DNA of 64,000 nucleotides from Alteriqipengyuania bathyomarina_B (lineage in GTDB: Bacteria > Pseudomonadota > Alphaproteobacteria > Sphingomonadales > Sphingomonadaceae), in the NCBI RefSeq assembly GCF_038594605.1, contig NZ_JBCFZM010000002.1, positions 682,001 through 746,000 of the forward strand, in the 5' to 3' direction. Each line of letters opens with the position of its first letter. The stretch's first letter is position 1. Positions 17,568 to 28,202 of this stretch are shown piece by piece. The notes below the pieces were generated by a model that saw only the letters and a list, made by a program, of their open reading frames with translations, was not told the DNA's origin and ran no database searches. The translations under genes were made by a program, and so were the position numbers.

Positions 17568-18770
17568 TTGGATAATCGGACGGAACAGCGCGTCACGTGG
17601 GCGCAGCGCATGGAACAGTGGTTTCCCGAACGCGAATTCTTTATGCGTTCGCAAGGCCAGGTTCGTTTCATCAAGATCAGTTCCAAGTTGCAGAAACGCT
17701 CTGCGGCATTGGCGCTGACCGCCTCGGTCGCCTTCGTCGGCAGCATGGGTGTGATGAGCGTCCTCCAGTATCAGGCCAGCGTCGAGCGCGCCTCGCTCAT
17801 GCAACGCGAAACCACCGTGGCCACCTCCGAAGAGCGACTGCAGGCCTATCGCGACAATATGGACGACGTCGTTCTCGACCTGAACAAGCGGCAGGATTTC
17901 ATCGAGGAAATGATGAAGGTCTTGCCCGCCGACGCGGTCGAGCAGGGCGGGGTGCAGCCCACCGATGCCGACGACGGGTCGAGCGAAACCGACGAACTGG
18001 TCGAGAAAGTTTCCGAGGCCGTGCCCGAAGCCGCCGAACTTGCGCGGATCGAGGCACGCCAGCTGGCCTTCGTGGAAGGCCTCACCCGCTATGCCGACCA
18101 GCGTTCGCGCCAGGCCATGTGGGCGCTGCGCGAACTGGGGCTCGACCCGCAGGGGATGCTCGCCAATGCCGAACGCGAAGCACGCGGCGGCCCGTTCGAA
18201 GCGCTGTTCGGCAAGGACGAGATCGATCCGCGGTTCGAACGCCTCGGCCTCAGCCTGTCGCGCATGGCGACGCTCGAAGCCACGCTCGAAGGCGTGCCGC
18301 AAATCAGGCCGACCGATGTGGCGGCGGCGAATTCGTCGTACGGCTATCGCCGCGATCCGTTCACCGGCCGCGCTGCGATGCACCGGGGGCTCGACTTCCC
18401 CGGCGCGATGGGTTCACCCATCTACGCAACCGCACGCGGAACCGTGACCTTTGTGGGTCGCCGGGGCGGATATGGTAACGTGGTCGAAATCAGTCACGGG
18501 CAGGGGCTGTTAACCCGTTACGCCCACATGTCGCGTTTTGAAGCGAAGGTGGGCGACCGGGTTGAAGCGGGCGCCGTAATCGGCGCTATTGGCAGCACGG
18601 GTCGATCGACCGGCCCGCACCTGCATTTCGAGGTTCGAGTGAACGGCACCGCAGTCAATCCGCGCACATTCTTGGAGTTAGCCCCCGATGTTCTCAAAAA
18701 AGCCCGCCGAAACCCCGGCCCCCAGCGCACCGAGTCGGCCGACAACGCCGAAGGCGTCGCCGGTGTCTAA
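17568..18770 (+). CDS. M23 family metallopeptidase (LytM), partner of bactofilin
   Basis: This peptidase is about 400 residues from a TTG start at 17568, preceded by GGTTAGGGG; ATG 17610 is the next choice. It has one membrane segment (SAALALTASVAFVGSMGVM, about residues 45-65), a coiled-coil periplasmic stem and a C-terminal M23 domain. Both zinc motifs are intact: MHRGLDF (His about 272, Asp about 276) and HLHFEV (about 351-353), so it should cleave peptidoglycan cross-links. Its last 83 bases overlap the bactofilin gene in another frame. An M23 peptidase encoded with a bactofilin is a known cell-shape pair. Confidence 0.88.
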   Translation: MDNRTEQRVTWAQRMEQWFPEREFFMRSQGQVRFIKISSKLQKRSAALALTASVAFVGSMGVMSVLQYQASVERASLMQRETTVATSEERLQAYRDNMDDVVLDLNKRQDFIEEMMKVLPADAVEQGGVQPTDADDGSSETDELVEKVSEAVPEAAELARIEARQLAFVEGLTRYADQRSRQAMWALRELGLDPQGMLANAEREARGGPFEALFGKDEIDPRFERLGLSLSRMATLEATLEGVPQIRPTDVAAANSSYGYRRDPFTGRAAMHRGLDFPGAMGSPIYATARGTVTFVGRRGGYGNVVEISHGQGLLTRYAHMSRFEAKVGDRVEAGAVIGAIGSTGRSTGPHLHFEVRVNGTAVNPRTFLELAPDVLKKARRNPGPQRTESADNAEGVAGV

Positions 18771-19284
18771 GAGCAACTCCTCCTCGGGCAGCTTCTCGGT
18801 GCTGGGTGCGGATGTCACCATCACCGGCAACATCTCCGCCTCGACCGAGCTGCATATCGATGGCACGGTGGAAGGCGATATCGACTGCGCTTCGCTCGTC
18901 CAGGGCGACGGCAGCCAGATCACTGGCGAAGTGAAGGCCGACAGCGCGCGCCTCGCAGGCCGTGTCGACGGGTCGATCCACGCGAAAGAGCTGGTCATCC
19001 TGCGCAGCGCGACGATCAATGGCGATGTCCATTACGAAGCGCTGACGGTGGAACAGGGCGCGTCCGTCCAGGGCCGCTTCGCACCGCGCGAAGCCGGGAC
19101 CCCGGCACCCGCGAACACCGCGTCGAGCGGCACGGGCAGTGGGTCGGACGCACAGGGGACCGGCATGGGCTCGCCCTCGTCGTCTTCGGGCTCGACCACC
19201 GCCGATCTGGGCATTTCGCCCTTCGCGGCGGATAGTGGCGCCGCCAACGACGGCGAGAAGAGCACCAGCTCCAACTATTACTGA
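18688..19284 (+). CDS. Bactofilin (polymer-forming cytoskeletal protein)
   Basis: This 198-residue protein has a Pro/Ser-rich tail (1-35), a central bactofilin beta-helix (about 36-130) and a low-complexity Ser/Gly/Ala C terminus. The core shows the family repeats: VLGADVTITGNISASTELHI, DGTVEGDIDC, ITGEVKADSARLAGRVDGSI and ATINGDVHYEAL. Bactofilins form nucleotide-free filaments at the membrane and position cell-wall enzymes. The ATG at 18688 lies 83 bases inside the M23 gene in another frame. The core does not begin until about residue 36, so the overlap encodes only the disordered tail. A hairpin terminator follows the gene. Confidence 0.9.
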   Translation: MFSKKPAETPAPSAPSRPTTPKASPVSKSNSSSGSFSVLGADVTITGNISASTELHIDGTVEGDIDCASLVQGDGSQITGEVKADSARLAGRVDGSIHAKELVILRSATINGDVHYEALTVEQGASVQGRFAPREAGTPAPANTASSGTGSGSDAQGTGMGSPSSSSGSTTADLGISPFAADSGAANDGEKSTSSNYY

Positions 19285-19302
19285 TTCTCTGGCGGGAGAT
19301 GG

Positions 19303-19340
19303 AAAGGCGCGCAGCAGCGATGCGGCGCGCCTTTTTCTTT
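19303..19340 (+). terminator. Rho-independent terminator after bactofilin
   Basis: GGCGCGC (19306-19312) pairs with GCGCGCC (19325-19331), extended by three A-T pairs. The loop is about 12 bases and is followed by TTTTTCTTT. It lies 19 bases after the bactofilin stop and before the convergent fadD gene. Confidence 0.85.
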
Positions 19341-19369
19341 GCGCGGCGTGGTGCCGCAGGGCCGCCTCC

Positions 19370-21037
19370 CTAGCCGAGCACTTCCTGCCGCAGCGCCTTG
19401 CGGTCGAGCTTGCCCACCATCGTCACCGGCAGTTCCTTGCGAATCACCACTTCGTCGACCCGCTCGTGCTTGCCGACCCGGGCGTTGAGCCAGTCGCGCA
19501 GCACTTCAGCCGATGGCGCGCGCTGGTCGGGCTGCAGGCTCGCATAAGCGCGCGGCACCTCGCCCTTGTAGTCGTCGGGCACACCGATCACGAGCACGTC
19601 GCGAATCGCGGGATGCTCCTGCAACACGTCTTCCACCTGACTGGGGAAGACCTTGAACCCGCCGACCGCGATCATGTCCTTGATGCGGTCGACGATCTCC
19701 ACGAAACCGTCTTCGCCGATGATCGCCACATCGCCGGTGCGCAGCCATTTGCGGCCCTGATGCTCGACGAACACCTCCGCATCGGCTTCGGGCAGGTTCC
19801 AGTAGCCTTGCATGATCTGCGGTCCGTGGATCGCCAGTTCGCCCGGCTCGCCTTCGGGGGCGAGCGTGGTCTCGTCTTCCTTGTCGAGCAGCAGCAGGCG
19901 GGTCTGCGGCAGGACCTGACCGATGGTGCCGTTCTTGCGCTGCGCCTCGTAAGGATTGGTCGAGACCACGCCCGAACTTTCGGTCAGGCCATAGCCTTCA
20001 ACCAGCCGGACGCCCGAGACCTTCTCCCACTTGTCGCGCAGCGGATCGGCGAGCGGAGCGCCGCCCGAGATGCAGATCCTGAGGTGCGAAAAGTCCTGCC
20101 CCGCGACCTTGGGATGGTCGAGCAGCGCCTGAAACATTGTCGGCACGCCGGGGAATCCCGTCACCTTCGCGCGCTTCATCGTCGCCAAGACATCGCCCGC
20201 ATCGAACCGCGGGACCATCGCGATGGTCGCGCCGCGCACGATGCTGCGATTGAGCACGCAGGTGTTCGCGAACACATGGAACAGCGGCAGCGCGCCCATG
20301 ATGATATCGGGCTCGTCGCGGTCGATCGGATCGATCGCGTTCACCTGCTGCGCATTGGCGGCGAGGTTTCCATGGCTGAGCATCGCGCCCTTGGGGCGCC
20401 CGGTGGTGCCCCCGGTATATTGCAGCAACGCGATCTCGTCGGGCGTGATGTCCAGCCGCTTGGGCTCGCTACGGGGCAGCATGTCCTGCCAGCGCACGAT
20501 CGAGTCGCCATAGGCGGGCTTGGCAACCGCCTTGGCCTTGAACAGCTTGAGGCCGATGCTCTTGAGCGTCGGCAGCATCCCCGCCAGCTCGCCCACGACC
20601 AGCGTCTTGAGCGAGGATTTCTGGAGGACTTCGGCCGCAGTATCGTAAAGCTGCGCGACATCGACGGTCACCAGCAGCCGGGTGCCCGAATCCTCGACCT
20701 GGTGCGCCAACTCGTCGACCGAATAGAGCGGCGAGAAATTGACCAGCGTCGCGCCCGCCATCATCGCCCCGTAATAGGCGGACAGATAGATCGGCACGTT
20801 GGGCAGGAACAGCCCGACCCGGTCGCCGCGACCGATCCCGGCTTCCTGAAGGCCCGCCGCGAAGCGCCGCGCCTCGGCATGCATCGCCTGATAGCTGAGT
20901 TTCCGGCCCATGAACTCGACCAGCGTGCGGTCGGGATGGGCATCGACCGCCCGCCCGAACAAGGCGGGCATGGTGGTCGTTTCGATGGCGAAATCCCACG
21001 GGCGGGGATGGTGATACGGGAGCTTGCTTACATCCAT
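19370..21037 (-). CDS. fadD: Long-chain fatty acid-CoA ligase
   Basis: This 555-residue AMP-forming acyl-CoA synthetase activates fatty acids for beta-oxidation or lipid synthesis. Motifs in order are the P-loop LLQYTGGTTGRPKGAMLSH (near 220), the EGYGLTESSGVVSTNP adenine motif, WLRTGDVAIIGEDGFVEIVDRIKDMI and the PVTMVGKLDRKALR motif with the catalytic lysine. This is closer to FadD than to acetate- or aryl-CoA ligases. The ATG at 21037 gives MDVSKLPYHHPRPWDFAI; a longer frame above has no family match. It converges on the bactofilin terminator. Confidence 0.9.
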   Translation of the reverse strand: MDVSKLPYHHPRPWDFAIETTTMPALFGRAVDAHPDRTLVEFMGRKLSYQAMHAEARRFAAGLQEAGIGRGDRVGLFLPNVPIYLSAYYGAMMAGATLVNFSPLYSVDELAHQVEDSGTRLLVTVDVAQLYDTAAEVLQKSSLKTLVVGELAGMLPTLKSIGLKLFKAKAVAKPAYGDSIVRWQDMLPRSEPKRLDITPDEIALLQYTGGTTGRPKGAMLSHGNLAANAQQVNAIDPIDRDEPDIIMGALPLFHVFANTCVLNRSIVRGATIAMVPRFDAGDVLATMKRAKVTGFPGVPTMFQALLDHPKVAGQDFSHLRICISGGAPLADPLRDKWEKVSGVRLVEGYGLTESSGVVSTNPYEAQRKNGTIGQVLPQTRLLLLDKEDETTLAPEGEPGELAIHGPQIMQGYWNLPEADAEVFVEHQGRKWLRTGDVAIIGEDGFVEIVDRIKDMIAVGGFKVFPSQVEDVLQEHPAIRDVLVIGVPDDYKGEVPRAYASLQPDQRAPSAEVLRDWLNARVGKHERVDEVVIRKELPVTMVGKLDRKALRQEVLG

Positions 21038-21100
21038 GTAAACACAGATGCCGCGCGCAGGCCCCGCCCGCAAGCCTTAGCGTGACGGGGCGGGCGTTTC

Positions 21101-21976
21101 TTAAGCCTGTTCGTCGGTCTCGGCCGCTTCGGTTTCGCCGTCGGCTTCGGTTCCGGTTTCTGCCTCAGGCGTGGGCTCTACCTCGGCCTGCTCCTCGGCT
21201 TCGGCCCCGGTTTCGACTGCGGCCGGCTCCTCGCTGTCGGCTTCGCTGGCAAAGCCGGTGTCGAGCGGTGCGCCCGAAAGCTTTTCTTCCTCGCTCGCGC
21301 GCTTGGCTTCGAGCCAGGCGGCGGCTTCGGCTTCCTGCGCGGCTTCGGCGGCGGCCTTCTCGTTCTGGTCGCGCTCACGGCGCAGTTCCTCGATCAGGCG
21401 CGCCTTGTCGCCCGCTTCGACCTGCGGATCGGCGACGGCGTTTTCGAGGCCCGCCTTCTTCGCGGCGGCCTTGACCACCGCGTCGAGCTCGCGCTGCGAG
21501 CACAGGCCCAGCGTCACCGGGTCCTTCGGCTGGATGTTCTGGATGTTCCAGTGGCTGCGCTCGCGCACAGCGCCGATGGTGTTGCGCGTGGTGCCGATCA
21601 GCTTGCCGATCTGCGCGTCGGTCACCTCGGGGTGGTTGCGCAGGATCCACGCGATCCCGTCGGGCTTGTCCTGCCGCTTCGATACCGGGGTATAGCGCGG
21701 GCCCTTGGTGCGGGTGACTTCGGCCGGGGCCTTCTGCATCTTGAGGCTGTAGGTGCTGTCTTCCTGCCCGCGCTCGATCTCGGCCTGCGTCAGCTCGCCG
21801 GCATAGACCGGGTCGCGACCGGTATATTTGCTGCCCGCCAGATCGTCCGCCATCGCCTGCACTTCGAGGATGTGGAGGCCACAGAACTCCGCGATCTGCT
21901 CGAAGCCGAGGCCGGTATTGTCGATCAGCCAGGTGGCGGTCGCGTGGGGCATCAGCGGGGTGGGTTGATCGGCCAT
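21101..21976 (-). CDS. trcR: Cell-cycle transcriptional regulator TrcR (DUF1013)
   Basis: This 291-residue protein contains the alphaproteobacterial DUF1013 core (about 1-165). It reads PLMPHATATWLIDNTGLGFEQIAEFCGLH, EVQAMADDLA and, near residue 117, a helix-turn-helix-like VTDAQIGKLIGTTRNTIGAVR. The family member TrcR of Caulobacter is an essential regulator tied to the cell cycle. The last 120 residues are an acidic Ala/Glu-rich tail, probably disordered and longer than in many homologues. The start is ATG 21976; about 180 bases of leader contain a hairpin that probably ends the agt transcript. Confidence 0.88.
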   Translation of the reverse strand: MADQPTPLMPHATATWLIDNTGLGFEQIAEFCGLHILEVQAMADDLAGSKYTGRDPVYAGELTQAEIERGQEDSTYSLKMQKAPAEVTRTKGPRYTPVSKRQDKPDGIAWILRNHPEVTDAQIGKLIGTTRNTIGAVRERSHWNIQNIQPKDPVTLGLCSQRELDAVVKAAAKKAGLENAVADPQVEAGDKARLIEELRRERDQNEKAAAEAAQEAEAAAWLEAKRASEEEKLSGAPLDTGFASEADSEEPAAVETGAEAEEQAEVEPTPEAETGTEADGETEAAETDEQA

Positions 21977-22021
21977 GGTCGGTATTCCTGAAAGTGTGCG
22001 CCCCGCGTCGTCGCGAGGGCC

Positions 22022-22056
22022 TGAAAATGAAAGGGCCGCCCCATGCAGGAGCGGCC
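22022..22056 (-). terminator. Probable terminator of the plcP-agt unit
   Basis: On the minus strand nine bases (22056-22048) pair with 22042-22034 with one G-T pair around a five-base loop. CTTTCATTTTC then follows on the transcript. It lies about 100 bases after the agt stop and 58 bases before the trcR start, so it should separate the two units. Confidence 0.6.
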
Positions 22057-22158
22057 ACGTATGCCTTAGTGTAAGGTTTCCGCCGCGCGGGGGCAAGTAT
22101 CATCACGCGGGGCGCAGTGTGTGTCGGGCGCGCGTCGGGCGCGTATCGGCGGCCGCGC

Positions 22159-23232
22159 TCAGGGAGTCAGCGTCTCGCCGTCGAATTCCTCGAGCCCGGC
22201 GAGAAACTGCACGGTCGCCGCCTGCCAGCTGAACTGCCGTCCGAAAGCGGCGCAGGCCTGCCGGTCGCGAGTCAGCGCGGTGGCGATCGCTTCGTCCAGA
22301 TCCTCGCTCATCGCGCCTGCCTCGTCGGTCAGGATGTCGCGCGGGCCGGGCACCGGGTAGGCGGCCACCGGGGTTCCGCAGGCCAGCGCCTCGATCATCA
22401 CCAGCCCGAAAGTGTCGGTCTTGCTCGGGAAGACGAACACGTCGGCATTGGCATAGCAGCGCGCCAGATCGTCGCCCGAGCGTTTGCCGAGGAACACCGC
22501 CTGGGGGTAGCGCGCCTTGAGGTCCGCCAACGCCGGGCCGTCGCCCACCACCACCTTGGTGCCGGGCTGGTCGGTCTTCAGGAACGCCTCGATATTCTTC
22601 TCCACCGCGACCCGGCCGACATAGAGCTGGATCGGGCCCGCCAGACCTTCGTAATCGGCACTGGGCCCCACATCGGGCCGGAATGCCTCCAGATCGACGC
22701 CGCGGCCCCAGTGATGCAGCCGGGTGAGGCCCTGCTCGCGCAGCTCCTCGCGGATGCTCTCGGTCGCCACCATCACCCGCTGCGCGGGGCGGTGGAACCA
22801 GCGGATATAGGGCCAGAAGGCGTCCGGCGGCAGGTAGGTGCGGCGCGACACATAGTCGGGGAACTGCGTGTGATAGGCGGTGGTGAAGGGCACCGCCTTG
22901 CTCATGCAATAGCGCCGCGCGGCAAGCCCCAGCGGGCCTTCGGTGGCGATATGGACCGCATCGGGCTGAAGCGAGGCGAGCCGCCGCCCCACCGCGCCGG
23001 GCAGCGTGAGGGCAAGGCGGATTTCGGGGTAGGTCGGGCAGGGAACCGAAGGATACTGATCGGGCGTGATGACATCGACCCTGTGGCCGCTCGCGCGCAG
23101 CAGGTCGCAGGTGGTCGTCAAGGTCCGGACGACGCCGTTCATCTGCGGATGCCAGGCATCGCTGACGATCGCGATCGACTTGGGCGGGGCACCGACCAAT
23201 TCAGCCATCCCGCCCGGTTCCAGCAGCAGCAT
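22159..23232 (-). CDS. agt: Glycosyltransferase family 4, Agt-like lipid glycosyltransferase
   Basis: This 357-residue GT-B enzyme has an N-terminal acceptor domain (IVSDAWHPQMNGVVRTL, TEGPLGLAARRYCM, TAYHTQFPDYV) and a C-terminal donor domain (YVGRVAVEKNIEAFL, VVGDGPAL, and SKTDTFGLVMIEALACG as the E-x7-E type motif). This resembles MgtA/SqdX and the Agt enzymes that put sugar on diacylglycerol. Its ATG shares a base with the upstream stop (TGATG), so it is coupled to the PlcP-like phosphoesterase gene. PlcP followed by Agt is a known phosphate-starvation pair. The donor sugar is not known, and a mannosyltransferase remains possible. Confidence 0.75.
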   Translation of the reverse strand: MLLLEPGGMAELVGAPPKSIAIVSDAWHPQMNGVVRTLTTTCDLLRASGHRVDVITPDQYPSVPCPTYPEIRLALTLPGAVGRRLASLQPDAVHIATEGPLGLAARRYCMSKAVPFTTAYHTQFPDYVSRRTYLPPDAFWPYIRWFHRPAQRVMVATESIREELREQGLTRLHHWGRGVDLEAFRPDVGPSADYEGLAGPIQLYVGRVAVEKNIEAFLKTDQPGTKVVVGDGPALADLKARYPQAVFLGKRSGDDLARCYANADVFVFPSKTDTFGLVMIEALACGTPVAAYPVPGPRDILTDEAGAMSEDLDEAIATALTRDRQACAAFGRQFSWQAATVQFLAGLEEFDGETLTP

Positions 23233-24164
23233 CAGGCGACCGCGCGCGCTTCGTTCCCGCCAGCGGCGACCGGCGCGTTGCCGGTCCGCTTGGCGATCTC
23301 GTCCGGCCAGTGGAGGATTTCCATCCGCCCGTCGAAATGCTCGACCAGCGCGTTGCACCCTTCGACCCAGTCGCCGTCGTTCCAGTATTCGATGTCGCGG
23401 CCGTTGTGCTGGAAGATGCGATGCTCGGCGGTATGGATATGACCGCACACGACGCCGTCGACACCGCGCTCTCCGGCTGCGCGGGCGACGATCTCTTCGT
23501 ATTTCGAGATGAACTCGACGGCATTCTTCACCTTGTGCTTCGCCGCCTTCGACAGCGACCAGTATGGCATCCCCATCGCCTTGCGGGCCTTGTTGACCCA
23601 CTCGTTGAGCGACATCATCAGGTGATAGGCGGTGTCGCCGACGAATGCGAGCCACCTGTGTGTGAGCATCACCGTATCGAATTCATCGCCATGCAGCACC
23701 ATCAGCCGACGGCCGTCCGCCGTATCGTGAAATGCCGCGCGGCGGATTTCGACATCGCCGAAGTTCATCCCGCAGAACGGGCGCACGACCTCGTCGTGAT
23801 TGCCGGGGATGTAAACGATCCGCGTGCCGCGCTTCGAACGCTTGAGGATGCGCCAGACGATATTGTTATGTGCGGCGGGCCAGTAGAGCTTCTTCTTCAG
23901 CCGCCAGCCGTCGATGATATCGCCGACGAGATACATTGTCTCGCTATCGGTGCTGTCAAGGAAATCGATCAGCATCTGCGCATTGCAGCCCTTGGTGCCG
24001 AGGTGCACGTCGCTGATCCAGATCGTGCGATAGCGGCGGCGCTTGCCGTCCTCGGGCTCGGGCACCGAAGGTTCGACCGGCGGGAAAGCGGCGACATTGC
24101 CGAAATTGCCTGCAAGGTCGGACAGGCCCGATGGCAGACCCGGCGGCGAAGCTTGGTCGAGCAT
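23232..24164 (-). CDS. plcP: Metallophosphoesterase, PlcP-like phospholipase C (LpxH2 family)
   Basis: This 310-residue calcineurin-like phosphoesterase carries the full metal site: WISDVHLGTKG (D-x-H), YLVGDIIDGWRLK, YIPGNHDE, VLHGDEFD and VCGHIHTAEH. Automatic annotation often calls such proteins UDP-2,3-diacylglucosamine diphosphatase. The GDIIDGWRLKKKLYWP segment and the agt gene directly downstream match PlcP, which in Sinorhizobium meliloti releases diacylglycerol from phosphatidylcholine under phosphate limitation. GGGAG lies nine bases before the ATG. Three Pho-box-like half sites lie about 85-115 bases upstream. The first 45 residues are low-complexity. A role in lipid A cannot be fully excluded. 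Confidence 0.75.
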   Translation of the reverse strand: MLDQASPPGLPSGLSDLAGNFGNVAAFPPVEPSVPEPEDGKRRRYRTIWISDVHLGTKGCNAQMLIDFLDSTDSETMYLVGDIIDGWRLKKKLYWPAAHNNIVWRILKRSKRGTRIVYIPGNHDEVVRPFCGMNFGDVEIRRAAFHDTADGRRLMVLHGDEFDTVMLTHRWLAFVGDTAYHLMMSLNEWVNKARKAMGMPYWSLSKAAKHKVKNAVEFISKYEEIVARAAGERGVDGVVCGHIHTAEHRIFQHNGRDIEYWNDGDWVEGCNALVEHFDGRMEILHWPDEIAKRTGNAPVAAGGNEARAVA

Positions 24165-24247
24165 GAAGGTCGCTCCCTTTCCTCGTCGGAATCACGCCCG
24201 GCGAAGACACGCCCTCGCCGGGATATGCTCGCCCGAGCTTAGCCTGC

Positions 24248-24280
24248 CATTGTTACAGCAAGCCCACAGGACCGTGACAT
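24248..24280 (-). promoter_or_regulatory. Candidate Pho box (three 11-bp-phased half sites)
   Basis: Read on the minus strand, three consecutive 11-base units are ATGTCACGGTC (24280-24270), CTGTGGGCTTG (24269-24259) and CTGTAACAATG (24258-24248). The PhoB consensus is an 11-bp direct repeat of CTGTCAT plus an AT-rich spacer; the CTGT or TGTCA core recurs at exact 11-base spacing. It lies 84-116 bases before the plcP ATG. The middle unit matches only in CTGT, so this is a prediction. Confidence 0.5.
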
Positions 24281-24337
24281 TTCGGCGACTAACCACAGCA
24301 AGTGGGCCACAGCAACTGAGCCACGGGAGACGTGACG

Positions 24338-25351
24338 TCAGAGCGTCTCGTCGATTGCGAGCACGATCTTGCCGATGTGATCGCCGTTTTCCATCCGGGC
24401 ATGCGCCTTGGCGGCATCGCCCAGCTCGAAAATCCTGTCCATCACCGGGCGGATCGTGCCGTCTTCCACCAGCGGCCAGGCCTCGCGCGAGATTTCGTCG
24501 CGCAGCGCGGTCTTGAAGGCATCGGAGCGTGGGCGCAGCGTCGATCCGGTCAGGGTCAGGCGTTTTGACATGACCAGCGCCATGTTGATCTGCGCCTTCA
24601 TCCCGCCGAGCACCGCGATGGTCACATGCCGCCCGCAAGGTTTGAGGCACTGGAGGTTGCGCGCGACATAATCGCCCGACACCATGTCGAGCACGAGGTC
24701 CACGCCGTCGCCGCCGGTAATCAGGCCGACCGCCTCGACGAAATCGGTGGTCTTGTAATCGATCGCGTGATCGGCGCCCACGCGGCGCGCGGCATCGCAT
24801 TTCTCTTCGCTCCCCGCGGTCACGATCGTGGTCAGGCCGAAGGCCTTGGCCAGCATGATCGCCATCGTGCCAATCCCCGAGGTGCCGCCGTGGACCAGCA
24901 GCGTCTCGCCGTCGCGCGCCATGCCGCGCTGGAAGACATTGTGCCACACGGTGAACAGCGTTTCGGGCAGCGCCGCCGCCTCCGCCATGGTCAGCGCTTC
25001 GGGCACCGGCAGCACGTGCCCCTGGGGCACGCAGCAATATTCGGCATAGCCCCCGCCGGGCGTCAACGCGCAGACCTGTTTGCCGACCCACCCGGCATCC
25101 ACGCCTTCGCCGACCGCGACGATCTCTCCCGAAGCCTCCAGCCCGAGGATCGGCGAGGCGCCCGGCGGCGGCGGATAGAGCCCCTGACGCTGGATGCAGT
25201 CGGGCCGGTTGACCCCGGCATAGGCCATCTTGAGCAGCATTTCGTCCGCGCCCGGCTGCGGCACGGCCACGCCCTCTTCAAGTGTGAGCACATCCGGGCC
25301 GCCGGCTTCGGCAAACCCGATCGCTCGCATGGTTTCGGGAACGGCTGCCAT
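24338..25351 (-). CDS. NAD(P)H-quinone oxidoreductase, PIG3/zinc-free MDR family
   Basis: This 337-residue medium-chain reductase has a GroES-like N-terminal half (YAGVNRPDCIQRQGLYPPPPGA) and a Rossmann domain with LLVHGGTSGIGTMAIMLAKA (near 150) and the HAIDYKTTDF motif. YPPPPGAS and GGTSGIGT are typical of PIG3/TP53I3-type quinone oxidoreductases, which reduce quinones with NADPH. The structural and catalytic zinc cysteines of alcohol dehydrogenases are absent. The substrate is unknown. It is transcribed toward plcP, and its end lies about 60 bases from the candidate Pho box. Confidence 0.85.
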   Translation of the reverse strand: MAAVPETMRAIGFAEAGGPDVLTLEEGVAVPQPGADEMLLKMAYAGVNRPDCIQRQGLYPPPPGASPILGLEASGEIVAVGEGVDAGWVGKQVCALTPGGGYAEYCCVPQGHVLPVPEALTMAEAAALPETLFTVWHNVFQRGMARDGETLLVHGGTSGIGTMAIMLAKAFGLTTIVTAGSEEKCDAARRVGADHAIDYKTTDFVEAVGLITGGDGVDLVLDMVSGDYVARNLQCLKPCGRHVTIAVLGGMKAQINMALVMSKRLTLTGSTLRPRSDAFKTALRDEISREAWPLVEDGTIRPVMDRIFELGDAAKAHARMENGDHIGKIVLAIDETL

Positions 25352-25468
25352 TCGATCTTCCCCCCTCCGCGTCGGCCCCCTCGCGGGCCGGGCCCGCCAC
25401 TAGCCGCGCGGTGGATTGACAGCAAGCGATGCTGGGAGGACAGTGGCAAGCATGAAAGCGCGCGCCTA

Positions 25469-25675
25469 ATGGAAGAAGCGGAAGGCCCCCGGCCCGGCTG
25501 CGATGCCGCCAGCATGCTGGCCGCCGAGGATCTTTCGCGCCTGTCGCAGTTCGAGCTGGATGAGCGGATCCGCACCCTGCAGGTCGAGATTGCCCGCGTC
25601 GAACAGCACCGAAACCGCTATGCGCAGCAGCGCGACGCGGCAGAGGCGCTGTTTTCAAGGAAAATCGACGAGTGA
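25469..25675 (+). CDS. DUF1192 family small protein
   Basis: This 68-residue protein has the DUF1192 pattern in its second half: AEDLSRLSQFELDERIRTLQ, then an EIARVEQHRNRYAQQRDAAEALF helix. The heptad-like spacing suggests a short coiled coil. The family is restricted to alphaproteobacteria and its function is unknown. I place the start at ATG 25469. It lies between the divergent quinone oxidoreductase gene and clpA. Confidence 0.75.
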   Translation: MEEAEGPRPGCDAASMLAAEDLSRLSQFELDERIRTLQVEIARVEQHRNRYAQQRDAAEALFSRKIDE

Positions 25676-25813
25676 CCTGCGCCCGCCCTTCACAGGTGCG
25701 CGGCGCAACCCAATATCATTCGCAAGTCATTCACCGCGCGCTAAGCCCATGGCGCGATTCTGCGGTGATCTTCCGCAGCGCGTCCCTGCGCTGCCAAACC
25801 GACCGGAAAACCT

Positions 25814-28174
<2,361 letters not shown>

Positions 28175-28202
28175 AGGCTTTGGCGATGAAAGCCAGCGGA
28201 CG

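Noticed and set aside
19139..21085. Open frame of 648 codons antisense to fadD
   Set aside because: The opposite strand encodes a complete acyl-CoA ligase with all motifs; the antisense product has a shadow composition.
23233..23655. N-terminal extension of the glycosyltransferase frame
   Set aside because: It lies wholly inside the plcP gene in another frame; the TGATG junction at 23232 gives the family-like start.
25676..25813. Possible clpS before clpA
   Set aside because: The 138 bases are too short and hold no ClpS-like frame.
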